DNA of 64,000 nucleotides from Verrucomicrobiota bacterium (GCA_023450935.1 JAEXGH010000005.1:62001-126000), one strand, 5' to 3'; positions 16,646 through 24,563 are shown, counted from the stretch's first letter. The notes: generated by a model from the sequence alone, not told the origin. Program-made: numbers and translations.

Positions 16646-18178
16646 ATGAAAAAATCGACACTTATTGCGCTTGCGGCGATTGTTGCGGGCGCGGCGGCGG
16701 CGGAAATAAAACTTCCGCAAATATTTTCCGACAATATGGTTTTGCAGGCGGAAATGCCCAATAAAATCTGGGGCACTGCCGATTCCAACGCGCAGGTCGC
16801 CGTCAAGACCGAAGCGGGAACGGTAAAGACAAAAGCCGACGCCGACGGGAAATGGACAGTGTTTACCGCCAAGATGAAGAAGAGTTTCGAGCCTAAAACG
16901 CTCGAGTTTTTCGAAAACGGCAAACTGAAAAAGACGCTAAAAAACGTCCTCGTGGGCGAAGTCTGGGTTCTGGGCGGACAAAGCAACATGGCGTGGTCGC
17001 TGCGCGCAACCGACAGCTTCGGCGAAGCGGAAAAAAACATCAACAAGAACGTCCGATTTTTCGTCCAGCCCCGCCATATGGCGAAAAAGCCGCAGGCCGA
17101 TTCGCCCAAGGGCAGCAACTGGATTGTGCTTGACCAAAAGAACATAAAATCGAACCTCAGCGCAATCGGCTACTACTTCGGCGATATGCTCTCCAAAAAG
17201 CTCGACACCCCCGTGGGGCTTCTCGATACCCCGCTCGGCGGAACAATGATGTGCTGCTGGATAGACGAGGGCAAAATGACTTCGAAAGCCAATAAAGAGT
17301 ATCTGGAAAAATTCAAGAAGCTCGAAGCCGAATTCGACTACCAAAAAGTGAAGGCCGACTACGACAAAAAGCTCGCCGACTTCGACGCAAAACACAAGGG
17401 CAAAAAATTGACCGACAAAGAAGCCGCCGCACGCAAGCAGATTGTCCGCTTCAAGCCGAATTCGCTGTCTCCGTGGCGTCCGCAGGAAACGCCCTGCTAT
17501 ATGTATAACGGGACAATCGCTCCCATTGCGGGCTACACCGCGCGCGGGTTTGCGTGGTATCAGGGCGAATCCGACGCGCCATTTCCCCATAGAGTCTCCT
17601 TCGCCGATACATTCAAAACGCTGATTGCCGCGTGGCGCGGCTACTGGGTAAAGCCCGATATGCCGTTCTATTTCTTCCAACTGCCGTCGTTCGAAACGCG
17701 GTCGGTGTGGGCGGAAGTTCGCCAAGCGCAGGCCGACGTTGCAAAGTCGCTTAAAAACGTGGGAATGATTTGCATTGTCGATACCGGCACGCAGCACGAC
17801 ATTCACCCGCGCGACAAACGCCCCGTAGCAAAACGCCTTTTCGAAAGCGTTATGCGCCACACATATGCCGACAAGTCGTTCAAACCCGACTTCCCCGAAA
17901 TGAAATCGGTAAAGTTCGACGGCAAACGCGCCGTTGTGGGCTTCAAAACGTTCGGCGCGCACCTGAAAGCGCAAGGTGAAAACGCCCCCGTTGAGGTGCT
18001 TGTAAACGGCAAATGGCAAAACGCCCAAGCGAAAATAGTTTCGCGCAACCAGATTGAGGTGAATGCCGACGGCGAAATAACGGGCGTGCGCTACGCGTGG
18101 AAAAGCTGGGCAAAGCCCGAAGTGTGGCTCTTCAACGAAAACGGCCTGCCCGCAGTGCCATTTCAGGTGCAAAAATAG
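16646..18178 (+). CDS. Secreted sialate O-acetylesterase-like SGNH hydrolase
   Basis: This 510-residue secreted esterase belongs to the sialate 9-O-acetylesterase (SASA) family. The signal peptide is residues 1-19 (MKKSTLIALAAIVAGAAAA). The SGNH nucleophile is Ser113 in WVLGGQSNMAW, followed by LDTPLGGTMMCCWI and AWYQGESDA; the catalytic Asp-His pair fits GTQHDIHPRDKRPVA. A C-terminal beta-rich domain follows. Family members de-acetylate sialic acids or acetylated plant polysaccharides, so removal of acetyl groups from host or dietary glycans is likely. An insertion rich in lysine and acidic residues (about 215-260) precedes the second half. The start at 16646 was taken for its signal peptide. 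A strong terminator follows. Confidence 0.88.
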   Translation: MKKSTLIALAAIVAGAAAAEIKLPQIFSDNMVLQAEMPNKIWGTADSNAQVAVKTEAGTVKTKADADGKWTVFTAKMKKSFEPKTLEFFENGKLKKTLKNVLVGEVWVLGGQSNMAWSLRATDSFGEAEKNINKNVRFFVQPRHMAKKPQADSPKGSNWIVLDQKNIKSNLSAIGYYFGDMLSKKLDTPVGLLDTPLGGTMMCCWIDEGKMTSKANKEYLEKFKKLEAEFDYQKVKADYDKKLADFDAKHKGKKLTDKEAAARKQIVRFKPNSLSPWRPQETPCYMYNGTIAPIAGYTARGFAWYQGESDAPFPHRVSFADTFKTLIAAWRGYWVKPDMPFYFFQLPSFETRSVWAEVRQAQADVAKSLKNVGMICIVDTGTQHDIHPRDKRPVAKRLFESVMRHTYADKSFKPDFPEMKSVKFDGKRAVVGFKTFGAHLKAQGENAPVEVLVNGKWQNAQAKIVSRNQIEVNADGEITGVRYAWKSWAKPEVWLFNENGLPAVPFQVQK

Positions 18179-18194
18179 ACTTTAATCCATATTT

Positions 18195-18225
18195 CGGGGA
18201 CGGCCTTTTCCGTCCCCGTTTTTTT
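18195..18225 (+). terminator. Terminator after the SASA-family esterase
   Basis: CGGGGACGG pairs perfectly with CCGTCCCCG around CCTTTT and is followed by seven Ts, 16 bp after the stop codon. Confidence 0.92.
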
Positions 18226-18346
18226 GCCCGCATACTCCCGAGTGGGGCGCAGCCGCGCGGCGTGGCGGCGAAACTTAGCCGCGGAACGTAAAAACTTTAC
18301 TTTTTCAAAAAGCAGTCGTTTAATTTCCCTATACCCAAACAAAACT

Positions 18347-18883
18347 ATGGCAAAAAAAATTCTCGTAATATCCACAACCCTCAGAAAAAACGGAAATTCG
18401 GCGGCGTTGGCGGAGGCATTCGCAAGCGGCGCGCGCGAAGCCGGCAACGAAGTAGAAACAATATCGCTTGCGGGCAGGACAATCAATTTCTGCCGCGGAT
18501 GTCTGGCGTGCCAGAAAACACATAAATGCGTAATAAAAGACGACGCAAACGCAATCGTCGAAAAGATGAAAAACGCCGACGCCATCGCCTTTGCCACACC
18601 GGTCTACTACTACGAAATGAGCGGACAAATGAAAACGCTGCTTGACAGGGCGAACCCGCTTTTCGAAAGCGACTACGCCTTCACCGACATCTATCTGCTT
18701 GCAACCGCCGCCGACGAAAGCGAATCGGCTACAGACGGTGCGGAAAACGGGCTGGGCGGCTGGATTTCCTGCTTCGACAGGGCGCGGCTTGCGGGAATTG
18801 TCAGGGGTGTCGGGTTTACGGGAGAGAGCGAAGTGTCGAAAAGGAAACTCGCCGAAGCCGAAAAACTGGGCAAAAACGCATAG
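18347..18883 (+). CDS. NAD(P)H-dependent FMN reductase-family flavoprotein
   Basis: This 178-residue flavodoxin-fold oxidoreductase belongs to the NADPH-dependent FMN reductase / iron-sulfur flavoprotein family. It has the FMN phosphate loop ISTTLRKNGNSAALAEAF, the cysteine motif INFCRGCLACQKTHKCVIKDD that is common in this family, and ATPVYYYEMSGQMKTLLDR, which holds the flavin ring in relatives. Cellular electron acceptors are not evident (quinones, metals, small thiols and others are known for relatives). The start at 18347 is chosen for the fold's beta1 strand AKKILVIST. It is transcribed alone or with downstream tRNA-Gly only by read-through. Confidence 0.88.
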   Translation: MAKKILVISTTLRKNGNSAALAEAFASGAREAGNEVETISLAGRTINFCRGCLACQKTHKCVIKDDANAIVEKMKNADAIAFATPVYYYEMSGQMKTLLDRANPLFESDYAFTDIYLLATAADESESATDGAENGLGGWISCFDRARLAGIVRGVGFTGESEVSKRKLAEAEKLGKNA

Positions 18884-18945
18884 CCGCAAAAGTTCGCTCC
18901 AGAAAAAACTCAGGGCAAACGCGGGCGATTTTTCAAAAAAAGTGC

Positions 18946-18974
18946 TTGACCTGAAAACGCAAATATACGATAAA
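18946..18974 (+). promoter_or_regulatory. Promoter of tRNA-Gly
   Basis: TTGACC at 18946-18951 and GATAAA at 18969-18974 are separated by 17 bases, and the tRNA begins 16 bases after the -10 box. Both the spacing and the position are what a stable-RNA promoter should show. Confidence 0.75.
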
Positions 18975-18990
18975 TTCCCACCAGTTTTAC

Positions 18991-19064
18991 GCGAGCATAG
19001 TTTAGTGGTAAAACCGCTGTCTTCCACACAGCTGATGTCAGTTCGATTCTGTCTGCTCGCACCA
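18991..19064 (+). tRNA. tRNA-Gly (anticodon UCC)
   Basis: The sequence folds as a cloverleaf: acceptor arms GCGAGCA/TGCTCGC, D-loop AGTTTAGTGGTAAAAC, anticodon stem GCTGT/ACAGC with loop CTTCCAC (anticodon TCC), T arm with GTTCGATTC, then discriminator A and an encoded CCA at 19062-19064. It decodes GGA/GGG glycine codons. It has its own promoter, and a hairpin with a T tract lies before hisG. Confidence 0.95.
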
Positions 19065-19126
19065 ATTTTAGCATTTCTCCGAAAGGTGCTTATTTGTGGC
19101 GGCGGCTTTTGCGCACCCTCTTCAGA

Positions 19127-19150
19127 GCGTCCTCGGCGGAATGCTTTTTT
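19127..19150 (+). terminator. Terminator between tRNA-Gly and hisG (or hisG attenuator)
   Basis: GCGTCC pairs with GGA-TGC (one G-U, one bulged A) around TCGGC, followed by TTTTTT. It ends 22 bp before the hisG ATG. The simplest reading is the end of the tRNA transcript. If hisG is read from the tRNA promoter, it would act as an attenuator, but no leader peptide with His codons is seen. Confidence 0.5.
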
Positions 19151-19172
19151 ATTAACAAGAAAGAAGTTAAAA

Positions 19173-20051
19173 ATGGGTAATCCTCTTATTATGGTCGGCT
19201 TCCCGAAAGGTAGCCTCGAAGAATCCACAATTTCGCTTTTCGGCAAGGCGGGCTGGAAAATTACGAAGGGCTCGCGCTCATACAAGCCGTCGATTAACGA
19301 CGAAGAGCTTGACGGACGCTTCGTGCGCGCGCAGGAAATAAGCCGCTACGTAGAACAGGGCTTTTTCGACTGCGGTCTTACCGGCTACGACTGGATTGTT
19401 GAAAATAACAGCGACGTTGTTGAAGTTTGCGACCTCATCTACAGCAAAGCCACAACGCTCAAATCGCGCTGGGTGCTCTGCGTGAAGGAAGATTCTCCCG
19501 TGAGGAGCGTCAAAGACTTGGAAGGTAAGCGTATCGCGACGGAGCTTGTAAACGTCACGAAAAAATACCTTCAGGACAACGGCGTAAATGCCGAAGTCGA
19601 GTTCTCGTGGGGCGCGACGGAAGTTAAAGTTCCCGACCTCGTAGACGCCATTGCCGACATCACCGAAACGGGTTCTTCGCTGCGCGCCAACAACCTGCGC
19701 ATTGTGGACACAATGCTCTACACAAACACGAAATTCATCGCCAACAAGGCTGCTTGGGAAGACCCCAAAAAGCGCGCAAAAATAGAATCAATCGCAATGC
19801 TTTTGCAGGCGGCTCTCGACGCAAACAACAAAGTCGGCCTGAAGATGAACCTGCCCAAGGGCAACTTGGCAAAAGTCATAGCAGGTCTTCCCGCCCTGCG
19901 TAAACCCACCATTGCCACGCTTTCCGACGAAGCTTGGGTGGCGGTTGAAACAATCGTTGACGAATCCACAGTGCGCGACTTGGTTCCCGTGCTCAAGGCA
20001 AACGGCGCGGAAGGCATAGTGGAGTATCCGCTCAACAAAATTATCGCCTAA
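19173..20051 (+). CDS. hisG: ATP phosphoribosyltransferase, long form (HisG)
   Basis: HisG joins ATP and PRPP in the first and feedback-controlled step of histidine synthesis. The 292-residue length is that of the HisGL form, which carries a C-terminal ACT/PII-like regulatory domain and does not need HisZ. Motifs include the N-terminal GFPKGSLEESTISLFGKAGW, the substrate region DCGLTGYDWI, and the PRPP loop ADITETGSSLRANNLRI. The C-terminal regulatory part runs from about residue 215 to the end. The ATG is preceded by AAGAAAGAAG. No other his gene lies nearby, so the gene stands apart from a his operon. Identification is secure. Confidence 0.95.
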   Translation: MGNPLIMVGFPKGSLEESTISLFGKAGWKITKGSRSYKPSINDEELDGRFVRAQEISRYVEQGFFDCGLTGYDWIVENNSDVVEVCDLIYSKATTLKSRWVLCVKEDSPVRSVKDLEGKRIATELVNVTKKYLQDNGVNAEVEFSWGATEVKVPDLVDAIADITETGSSLRANNLRIVDTMLYTNTKFIANKAAWEDPKKRAKIESIAMLLQAALDANNKVGLKMNLPKGNLAKVIAGLPALRKPTIATLSDEAWVAVETIVDESTVRDLVPVLKANGAEGIVEYPLNKIIA

Positions 20052-20072
20052 GCAAGCCCGAAAAATTTCCGA

Positions 20073-20104
20073 AACGGCGTTCCCTCCCGGTTCGCCGTTT
20101 TTTT
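20073..20104 (+). terminator. Terminator after hisG
   Basis: AACGGCG pairs with CGCCGTT (loop TTCCCTCCCGGTT) and runs into seven Ts, 21 bp after the stop. Confidence 0.85.
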
Positions 20105-20202
20105 GTGTAGAATTGCCCCTGCTCCAATCGGGAAATTAAGGAGCAAGGCAAAGAAACCCCGCGCCGCGGCGAAGTGCGCAAACAAAACTGGACGCGGGAG
20201 CG

Positions 20203-20232
20203 AAAAAAAATCGGGAACCGATGCGTTCCCGA
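20203..20232 (-). terminator. Terminator after the DUF1080 gene
   Basis: On the minus strand TCGGGAAC pairs with GTTCCCGA over a 6-base loop, and eight Ts follow. It lies 28 bp after the stop of the gene at 20260-21321. Confidence 0.88.
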
Positions 20233-20259
20233 TTTTTGTCCACACGTTTGCAAACCGAA

Positions 20260-21321
20260 CTATTCGGGCATTACCCAGATATTCCTGAAGGAAATCGGGT
20301 TGGTGTGGTCCTGCAAAAGAATATCGACTGTTGCGGGGTGCGTTGACGTGTCGAACTTTGCGCCCTGAGCGGGTTGCAGGTGCGTGGGATACGCAAACGG
20401 AGTGTCTTTCTGGACAAGTATGCCATTCAAACGCGCCGTGACTTTCGGCATCTGCAAGAGCTTTTTGCCGTCGTAAACTGCGGGGGTAAATTCGATGTCG
20501 TATGTCTGCCAAACGCCCGATTCCAAGCAGGCGTTTACCATCGGGGGCACTTGGCGGTATACCGAACCGCATTCGTCCCACGCGCCCTCAAAACCGAAAG
20601 AGTCAAGAATCTGAACTTCATACATTCCGCTGAAGATTACACCGCTGTTGTTGCGCGCCTGACGGATCTTTGAGTATTCGGGAGGGATCTTGAATTCGAG
20701 GTGCAGGCGCAGCTTGCCGAATTTCTGCTTGGTAACGATGTTTACATAGCCCTTTTTCTTGCCATTTTCGTCCTTCGTCTGGTCGATTGTAAACGAGCCG
20801 TCGGGGTTGATTTTCCAGGTAATCGGAACTACGTTTTTGCGGTTGTCCTTGCCTTCCCACTGGCTGAAATCCTTGCCGTCAAAAAGCACGATTGCCCCTG
20901 CGGGGGCTTCCAATCCGAGCGTCGGCGACTTGTATTCGTATCGTTTGAGCTTGATTTCGGCGGGCTTGCCAAGATATTCCACTTTCAAGTCTACGGCATC
21001 GGCGGAAATGAACCCCTCCAAATCCTTGAATTTTTCGCCCGACCCCACTTTGTTAAGGACGATTTTATCGCCCGAAGACTTCAAACCGTCGGCTACTGCG
21101 AAGCTTTCCGCGCGCACAAAAATGGCGGGTTGCAAACGCAAACGATAGCCGTTGGGACCCTTGAACACTTCGCCGAAGATTGTGTGGTCGCCGCTGAGCG
21201 GGTAGCCGTATTTAGGCGCGGTAATTTCACCCTTGAAAAAACCCACAAACGGATCTTTCTGCTGTGCAAAAACCGCAAGCGTTGATAAAAGTGTAAAAAA
21301 CAATATAGATATTTTCTTCAT
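20260..21321 (-). CDS. Secreted DUF1080 (3-keto-disaccharide hydrolase-like) protein
   Basis: This secreted protein of 353 residues starts with a signal peptide (MKKISILFFTLLSTLAVFAQ). The C-terminal two thirds match the DUF1080 / 3-keto-disaccharide hydrolase-like concanavalin fold: IVLFDGKDFSQWEG opens it, followed by KLRLHLEFKIP, NNSGVIFSGMYEVQILDS (the family's NSG...Y EVQI signature), WQTYDIEFTPAVYDG and LQDHTNPISFRNIWV. The N-terminal 120 residues are a small beta-domain. Such proteins are very numerous in the PVC bacteria and are linked to polysaccharide breakdown; only a few have known activity. The gene is monocistronic with its own terminator. Confidence 0.85.
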   Translation of the reverse strand: MKKISILFFTLLSTLAVFAQQKDPFVGFFKGEITAPKYGYPLSGDHTIFGEVFKGPNGYRLRLQPAIFVRAESFAVADGLKSSGDKIVLNKVGSGEKFKDLEGFISADAVDLKVEYLGKPAEIKLKRYEYKSPTLGLEAPAGAIVLFDGKDFSQWEGKDNRKNVVPITWKINPDGSFTIDQTKDENGKKKGYVNIVTKQKFGKLRLHLEFKIPPEYSKIRQARNNSGVIFSGMYEVQILDSFGFEGAWDECGSVYRQVPPMVNACLESGVWQTYDIEFTPAVYDGKKLLQMPKVTARLNGILVQKDTPFAYPTHLQPAQGAKFDTSTHPATVDILLQDHTNPISFRNIWVMPE

Positions 21322-21446
21322 AAGTAGAAAAAATACTATTGTGTCGAAAAACGGCTGTCAATGCAATTATGCGAAAACCGAACCTCTGCACAGGCGTTTT
21401 AAGGCTAATTACGGGAAAGCGCACGCCCCGAAACGGCGAGGCAAAA

Positions 21447-21477
21447 CAAAAAAGCCCGACGCAAAACGCATCGGGCT
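21447..21477 (-). terminator. Terminator after fabF
   Basis: On the minus strand AGCCCGATGC pairs with GCGTCGGGCT (one G-T) around GTTTT and is followed by a T tract. It lies 22 bp after the fabF stop. Confidence 0.88.
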
Positions 21478-21499
21478 TGTGAAATCAAAACAGACAAAA

Positions 21500-22744
21500 C
21501 TACTTCACCTTTTTGAAAAGCAACGCGCCGTTTTGTCCGCCGAAGCCCAAGTTTGTGCTGATTACAACGTTCACGTCGGCCTCGCGCGCGGTATTGGGAA
21601 CGTAGTCCAAGTCGCATTCGGGGTCGGGGTGTTCGTAGTTTATCGTGGGGGCTACAACGCCCTCTTCGATTGTCTTTGCGCACACGGCCGCTTCTATCGC
21701 ACCCGCCGCGCCCAACATATGCCCCGTCATACTCTTCGTGGAGCTTACCATGAGTTTGTCGGCAGCCGCCCCGAAAACCTTGCGGATTGCCGCGGTTTCA
21801 AACGTGTCGTTGTAGTGGGTGGAAGTGCCGTGCGCGTTGATATAGTCAACCTCGTCAACCGACACGCCCGCGTCGGAAAGCGTGCGCTCCAAGCACGACG
21901 ACAACCCTTTGCCCTCGGAGTCGGGGCTTGTGATATGGTAGGCGTCGCAGGTTGCGCCGTAGCCGCAAAGCTCGCAGTAGATGTGCGCCCCGCGCGCGAC
22001 GGCATGTTCGTAGCGTTCAAGCGCGATAATGCCCGCGCCTTCGCCCATGACGAACCCACAGCGGTCGGCGTCGAACGGACGCGAAGCATGGGAGGGGTCG
22101 TCGTTGAAATTCGTCGCCATTGCCTTCATTGCGCAGAAGCCCGCAAAGCTAAGTGGCGTGATTGCCGCCTCGCTTCCGCCCGCAAGTATGACGTCCTCGC
22201 GCCCTAGCTGCAGGTGAAGGAAAGCTTCGCCAATGGAGTGCGTGCCCGTAGCGCACGCGCTTACAACGCTGAAATTCACGCCGCGCGCGCCCAAGTCTAT
22301 TGCAACTACGCCTGAGGACATATTCGCCAGCAGGTTGGGAATCATAAACGGCGAAACCCTGCGCGGCCCGCGCTCGACAAACGCCCGCGACTGCGTTTCG
22401 ATTGTGTTCATTCCGCCGACGGCCGAGCCGATCAACACGCCGAAACGGTCGGGATTGAGGTTTTCGCCCACCACCAAACCCGAATCCTTCATTGCAAGCT
22501 TTGCGGCGGCTACGGCAAAATGCGTGTAGCGGTCGCTACGCTTGGCTTCTTTGGCGTCCATATAATTTTCGGGGTTGAAATCCCTGCACTCGGCGGCTAT
22601 CTGGCAATTCAACTCAGACGCGTCGAACAACGATACTTTCGAAACCCCGTTTTTGCCCGCCTTGAGCGCGTCCCAAAACGGCTTCACGCCGTCGCCGAAC
22701 GGCGAAACAACTCCTATTCCGGTTATAACTATACGTTCTCTCAT
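21500..22744 (-). CDS. fabF: Beta-ketoacyl-ACP synthase II (FabF)
   Basis: FabF elongates acyl-ACP with malonyl-ACP in type II fatty acid synthesis. The 414-residue protein has the thiolase fold signature with the active-site Cys164 in VVSACATGTHSIG, the first histidine in INAHGTSTHYND, the second in TKSMTGHMLGAAG, and GFGGQNGALLF near the C-terminus, all as expected of KAS II. It lies directly downstream of acpP on the same strand, separated by a terminator, so fabF may be reached by read-through or its own promoter. Identification is secure. Confidence 0.96.
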   Translation of the reverse strand: MRERIVITGIGVVSPFGDGVKPFWDALKAGKNGVSKVSLFDASELNCQIAAECRDFNPENYMDAKEAKRSDRYTHFAVAAAKLAMKDSGLVVGENLNPDRFGVLIGSAVGGMNTIETQSRAFVERGPRRVSPFMIPNLLANMSSGVVAIDLGARGVNFSVVSACATGTHSIGEAFLHLQLGREDVILAGGSEAAITPLSFAGFCAMKAMATNFNDDPSHASRPFDADRCGFVMGEGAGIIALERYEHAVARGAHIYCELCGYGATCDAYHITSPDSEGKGLSSCLERTLSDAGVSVDEVDYINAHGTSTHYNDTFETAAIRKVFGAAADKLMVSSTKSMTGHMLGAAGAIEAAVCAKTIEEGVVAPTINYEHPDPECDLDYVPNTAREADVNVVISTNLGFGGQNGALLFKKVK

Positions 22745-22771
22745 AAAAAACCTTCTATGTTGTTTTTTACT

Positions 22772-22815
22772 AAAAAAAAGACCCGACTTTAAATCCCGAA
22801 GATGAAAAGCGGGTC
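22772..22815 (-). terminator. Terminator between acpP and fabF
   Basis: On the minus strand GACCCG pairs with CGGGTC, the stem extends with four more pairs after a bulged base, and eight Ts follow. It sits after acpP and before fabF, allowing a higher level of acpP than fabF transcript, as is usual for the abundant carrier protein. Confidence 0.75.
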
Positions 22816-22840
22816 GGAAAGAAATTCGATGAAAAAAGAA

Positions 22841-23092
22841 TTAAGCGATTTTCGACTTGATGTAGTCGATAACCGCTCCCACTGTCGTGAGCTTTTCGGC
22901 ATCAGATTCGGGAATTTCCGCTCCGCCCATCTGATCCTTGAATTCTTCCTCCAAAGCCATAATCAATTCGACCGAATCAAGCGAATCTGCACCGAGGTCA
23001 TCAATGAAGCTGGCCTCGGGGGTGATTTGCTCTTCGTTAACACCGAGCTGTTTGACTATGATTTCTTTTACTTTTTGTTCGATATCTGACAT
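22841..23092 (-). CDS. acpP: Acyl carrier protein (AcpP)
   Basis: AcpP carries growing acyl chains on a phosphopantetheine arm. The 83-residue acidic protein has the attachment serine in DDLGADSLDSVELIMALEEE and an N-terminal helix MSDIEQKVKEIIVKQL typical of AcpP. Between helices II and III it has FKDQMGGAEIPESDAEKL, several residues longer than the enteric ACP loop. It is upstream of fabF, a common arrangement. A plus-strand hairpin with T tract at 23140-23167 lies in its upstream region. Identification is secure. Confidence 0.96.
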   Translation of the reverse strand: MSDIEQKVKEIIVKQLGVNEEQITPEASFIDDLGADSLDSVELIMALEEEFKDQMGGAEIPESDAEKLTTVGAVIDYIKSKIA

Positions 23093-23280
23093 ATTTATTC
23101 CCTATGTTTGAACATTGTTTTATTCAATAGAACTATGTGCGCAATTCAAGCGCATTGCGGTTTTTTTGTAAAGCTTTTTTTCACTCCAAAAACCTCGCCC
23201 AAAACGACGATTTTTTTTGACTTTTTCCCGATTTTTTCTTTGACCGCCGCCGCCGCCCGCGCAATATATCCGCCCCAGAT

Positions 23281-23853
23281 ATGCTCTACAGAAAATCGGA
23301 TTTCACCCCGCCCGTCGATGACGATAGGCTTCTTCTACACTGCTGTTGCGCTCCGTGCGCCTGCGCCATCGTGGAGCTTTTACTGCAATTAAAAATAACC
23401 CCCACGCTCTTTTATTTCAACCCGAACATTTTTCCCGAGGCGGAATATCTAAAGCGGAAGTCGGAATGTTCGCGCTTTGCAGGTATCAACAGTTTGGCGC
23501 AAATAGACGCCGACTACGACCATGCCGACTGGCGCGCGAAAATTGCGGGGCTTGAACGCGAACCCGAGCGCGGCGCGCGCTGCCAACGCTGTTTCGACAT
23601 ACGTCTACTCAAAACCGCCGAATACGCCGGCGAACACGGCTTCAAGATGTTTGCCACAACACTCGCCTCCTCCCGCTGGAAAAACATCGGGCAAATCGAC
23701 AAGGCGGGCTTCGCCGCCGAGCAGCTAACAGGCGTAAAGTTTTGGGCGCAAAACTGGCGCAAGCACGGTCTACAGCAACGCCGCAATGAACTCATCAGGC
23801 AGCACAACTTCTACAACCAGCTTTACTGTGGCTGCGAATATTCAAAAGCGTGA
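23281..23853 (+). CDS. queH: Epoxyqueuosine reductase QueH
   Basis: QueH reduces epoxyqueuosine to queuosine in tRNA, replacing the unrelated cobalamin enzyme QueG. The 190-residue protein has the family's cysteines: CCC at 21-23 and Cys26 in LLHCCCAPC, the pair in RCQRCFDIRL near 100-103, and Cys183/Cys185 in YCGCEYS. These are thought to hold a 4Fe-4S cluster and an unusual metal site. Also present are FYFNPNIFP and FWAQNWRKHG, typical of the family. The C-terminal residues KA and the TGA stop lie in the first bases of a repeat hairpin (23852-23957). Identification by motif is strong. Confidence 0.93.
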   Translation: MLYRKSDFTPPVDDDRLLLHCCCAPCACAIVELLLQLKITPTLFYFNPNIFPEAEYLKRKSECSRFAGINSLAQIDADYDHADWRAKIAGLEREPERGARCQRCFDIRLLKTAEYAGEHGFKMFATTLASSRWKNIGQIDKAGFAAEQLTGVKFWAQNWRKHGLQQRRNELIRQHNFYNQLYCGCEYSKA

Positions 23854-23957
23854 GGGCGCGTTTGCTTCGCCGACGAGTTTTGTTATTCAATAGATTAGGC
23901 GGAACTTTTGTTCCGCCTTTTGATTAAAAAAACTCGTCGAAGCAAACGCTCTCGGGC
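23852..23957. repeat. Composite hairpin element, copy 1 (type B terminal inverted repeat)
   Basis: GAGGGCGCGTTTGCTT at the left matches, with one mismatch and one indel, the inverse of AAGCAAACGCTCTC at the right. The inner arms (GACGAGTTTT with AAAACTCGTC) continue the stem, and a small inner hairpin GGCGGAAC/GTTCCGCC sits at the tip. A second copy at 40309-40394 keeps the terminal sequence but has a wholly different, still complementary, inner stem. The 23854-24380 gap after queH consists of this element, further short palindromes (for example GCCCCTTCGGGGTC near 24051), two family-A units and the four-hairpin block. Confidence 0.8.
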
Positions 23958-24121
23958 ATCATTCGATTTTGTTTCGGACTTACGGGCGTTTAGCCCGCTA
24001 CGCCTCACAAAATACGAAATTGACTCGCGTTTGCATTCGCAAACCGTCTCGCCCCTTCGGGGTCTTTTTTGCTACGCAAAAAATCTCAAACGCGCTTCGC
24101 TTGTTTTCTGCCTCGAGTTTT

Positions 24122-24248
24122 TTACATATTGGTAAGTGGCGCGGATTGGCGTAGCCAATTCCGCTTTGCTCTCTGGTTAAAGCTTTTTTACCTTTCCTAA
24201 AGTGGCGGCGATTGCCGCAGGCAATTCGCCTTTGCGGATTGATTAAAG
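24122..24248 (+). repeat. Interspersed hairpin repeat, family A, two copies
   Basis: Copies at 24122-24183 and 24187-24248, plus orientation. Each reads TTTACATATT or TTTACCTTTCCT, then (A)AGTGGCG, an inner palindrome (ATTGGC-GTA-GCCAAT in the first, ATTGCC-GCA-GGCAAT in the second), a return arm (CCGC or CGCC), and ends GGTTAAAG or GATTAAAG. The inner stems differ in sequence but stay paired. Confidence 0.75.
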
Positions 24249-24379
24249 TTTGTGATTAGAATAATCAAGCCATTGCGTAAGCAATGCGCATATAAACAGA
24301 AAAGGCGCGGTGTTCAACCGCGCCGAATTATACAGTGAGCGTTCTACGAACGCTCAGGTCAAGGGGCTTTGCCCCTTGT
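24249..24379. repeat. Four-hairpin block C, copy 1
   Basis: This block is collinear with 40557-40687. It has four hairpins: CATTGC/GCAATG (24271-24286), GGCGCGGT/ACCGCGCC with loop GTTCA (24304-24324), GAGCGTT/AACGCTC (24337-24355) and CAAGGGGC/GCCCCTTG (24360-24378). Compared with the other copy, the second stem has three changed pairs, all compensated. On the minus strand it directly follows the small lipoprotein gene, and its second hairpin is followed by TTTTCTGTTT, so it could also end that transcript. Confidence 0.8.
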
Positions 24380-24380
24380 G

Positions 24381-24563
24381 TTAGAAGCGACGACCCGAGT
24401 TGTTGTTCATACCGGGGAGACCGCCTTCCCAGTCGGAGGGGCGCGCCCACGGCAAATCGCCGCCGTCCGTCTGGCGCGACGGCAGCCTTTTGTGCGAATC
24501 CGACGAACACGCGCCGCATAATACGCCCAAAAATACCAACAACGCCAACGGAATGTATTTCAT
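24381..24563 (-). CDS. Small lipoprotein, function unknown
   Basis: This 60-residue protein has a lipoprotein signal (MKYIPLALLVFLGVLCGAC, lipobox LCGAC with Cys19 as the lipid site). A short, Pro/Gly/Trp-rich polar tail follows, with DLPWARPSDWEGGLPG in its middle. It starts 3 bp after the stop of the coiled-coil gene, so it is the third gene of the pgi transcript. No known family is recognised. Its stop is next to the hairpin block at 24249-24379. Being short, it is supported mainly by the clean signal and operon spacing. Confidence 0.7.
   Translation of the reverse strand: MKYIPLALLVFLGVLCGACSSDSHKRLPSRQTDGGDLPWARPSDWEGGLPGMNNNSGRRF

Noticed and set aside
16937..18172. A 411-codon open frame on the minus strand across the SASA-family esterase.
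   Set aside because: It is a mirror of the esterase, with no recognisable domain; the plus-strand gene has a signal peptide and active-site motifs.
23140..23167. A hairpin CGCAAT/ATTGCG followed by a T tract on the plus strand upstream of acpP.
   Set aside because: No plus-strand gene precedes it, and it sits in the acpP promoter area; kept only as a note because it may be chance.
24122..24379. Repeats considered as a CRISPR array.
   Set aside because: The units are palindromic mosaics of unequal length without uniform spacers, and no cas genes are present.
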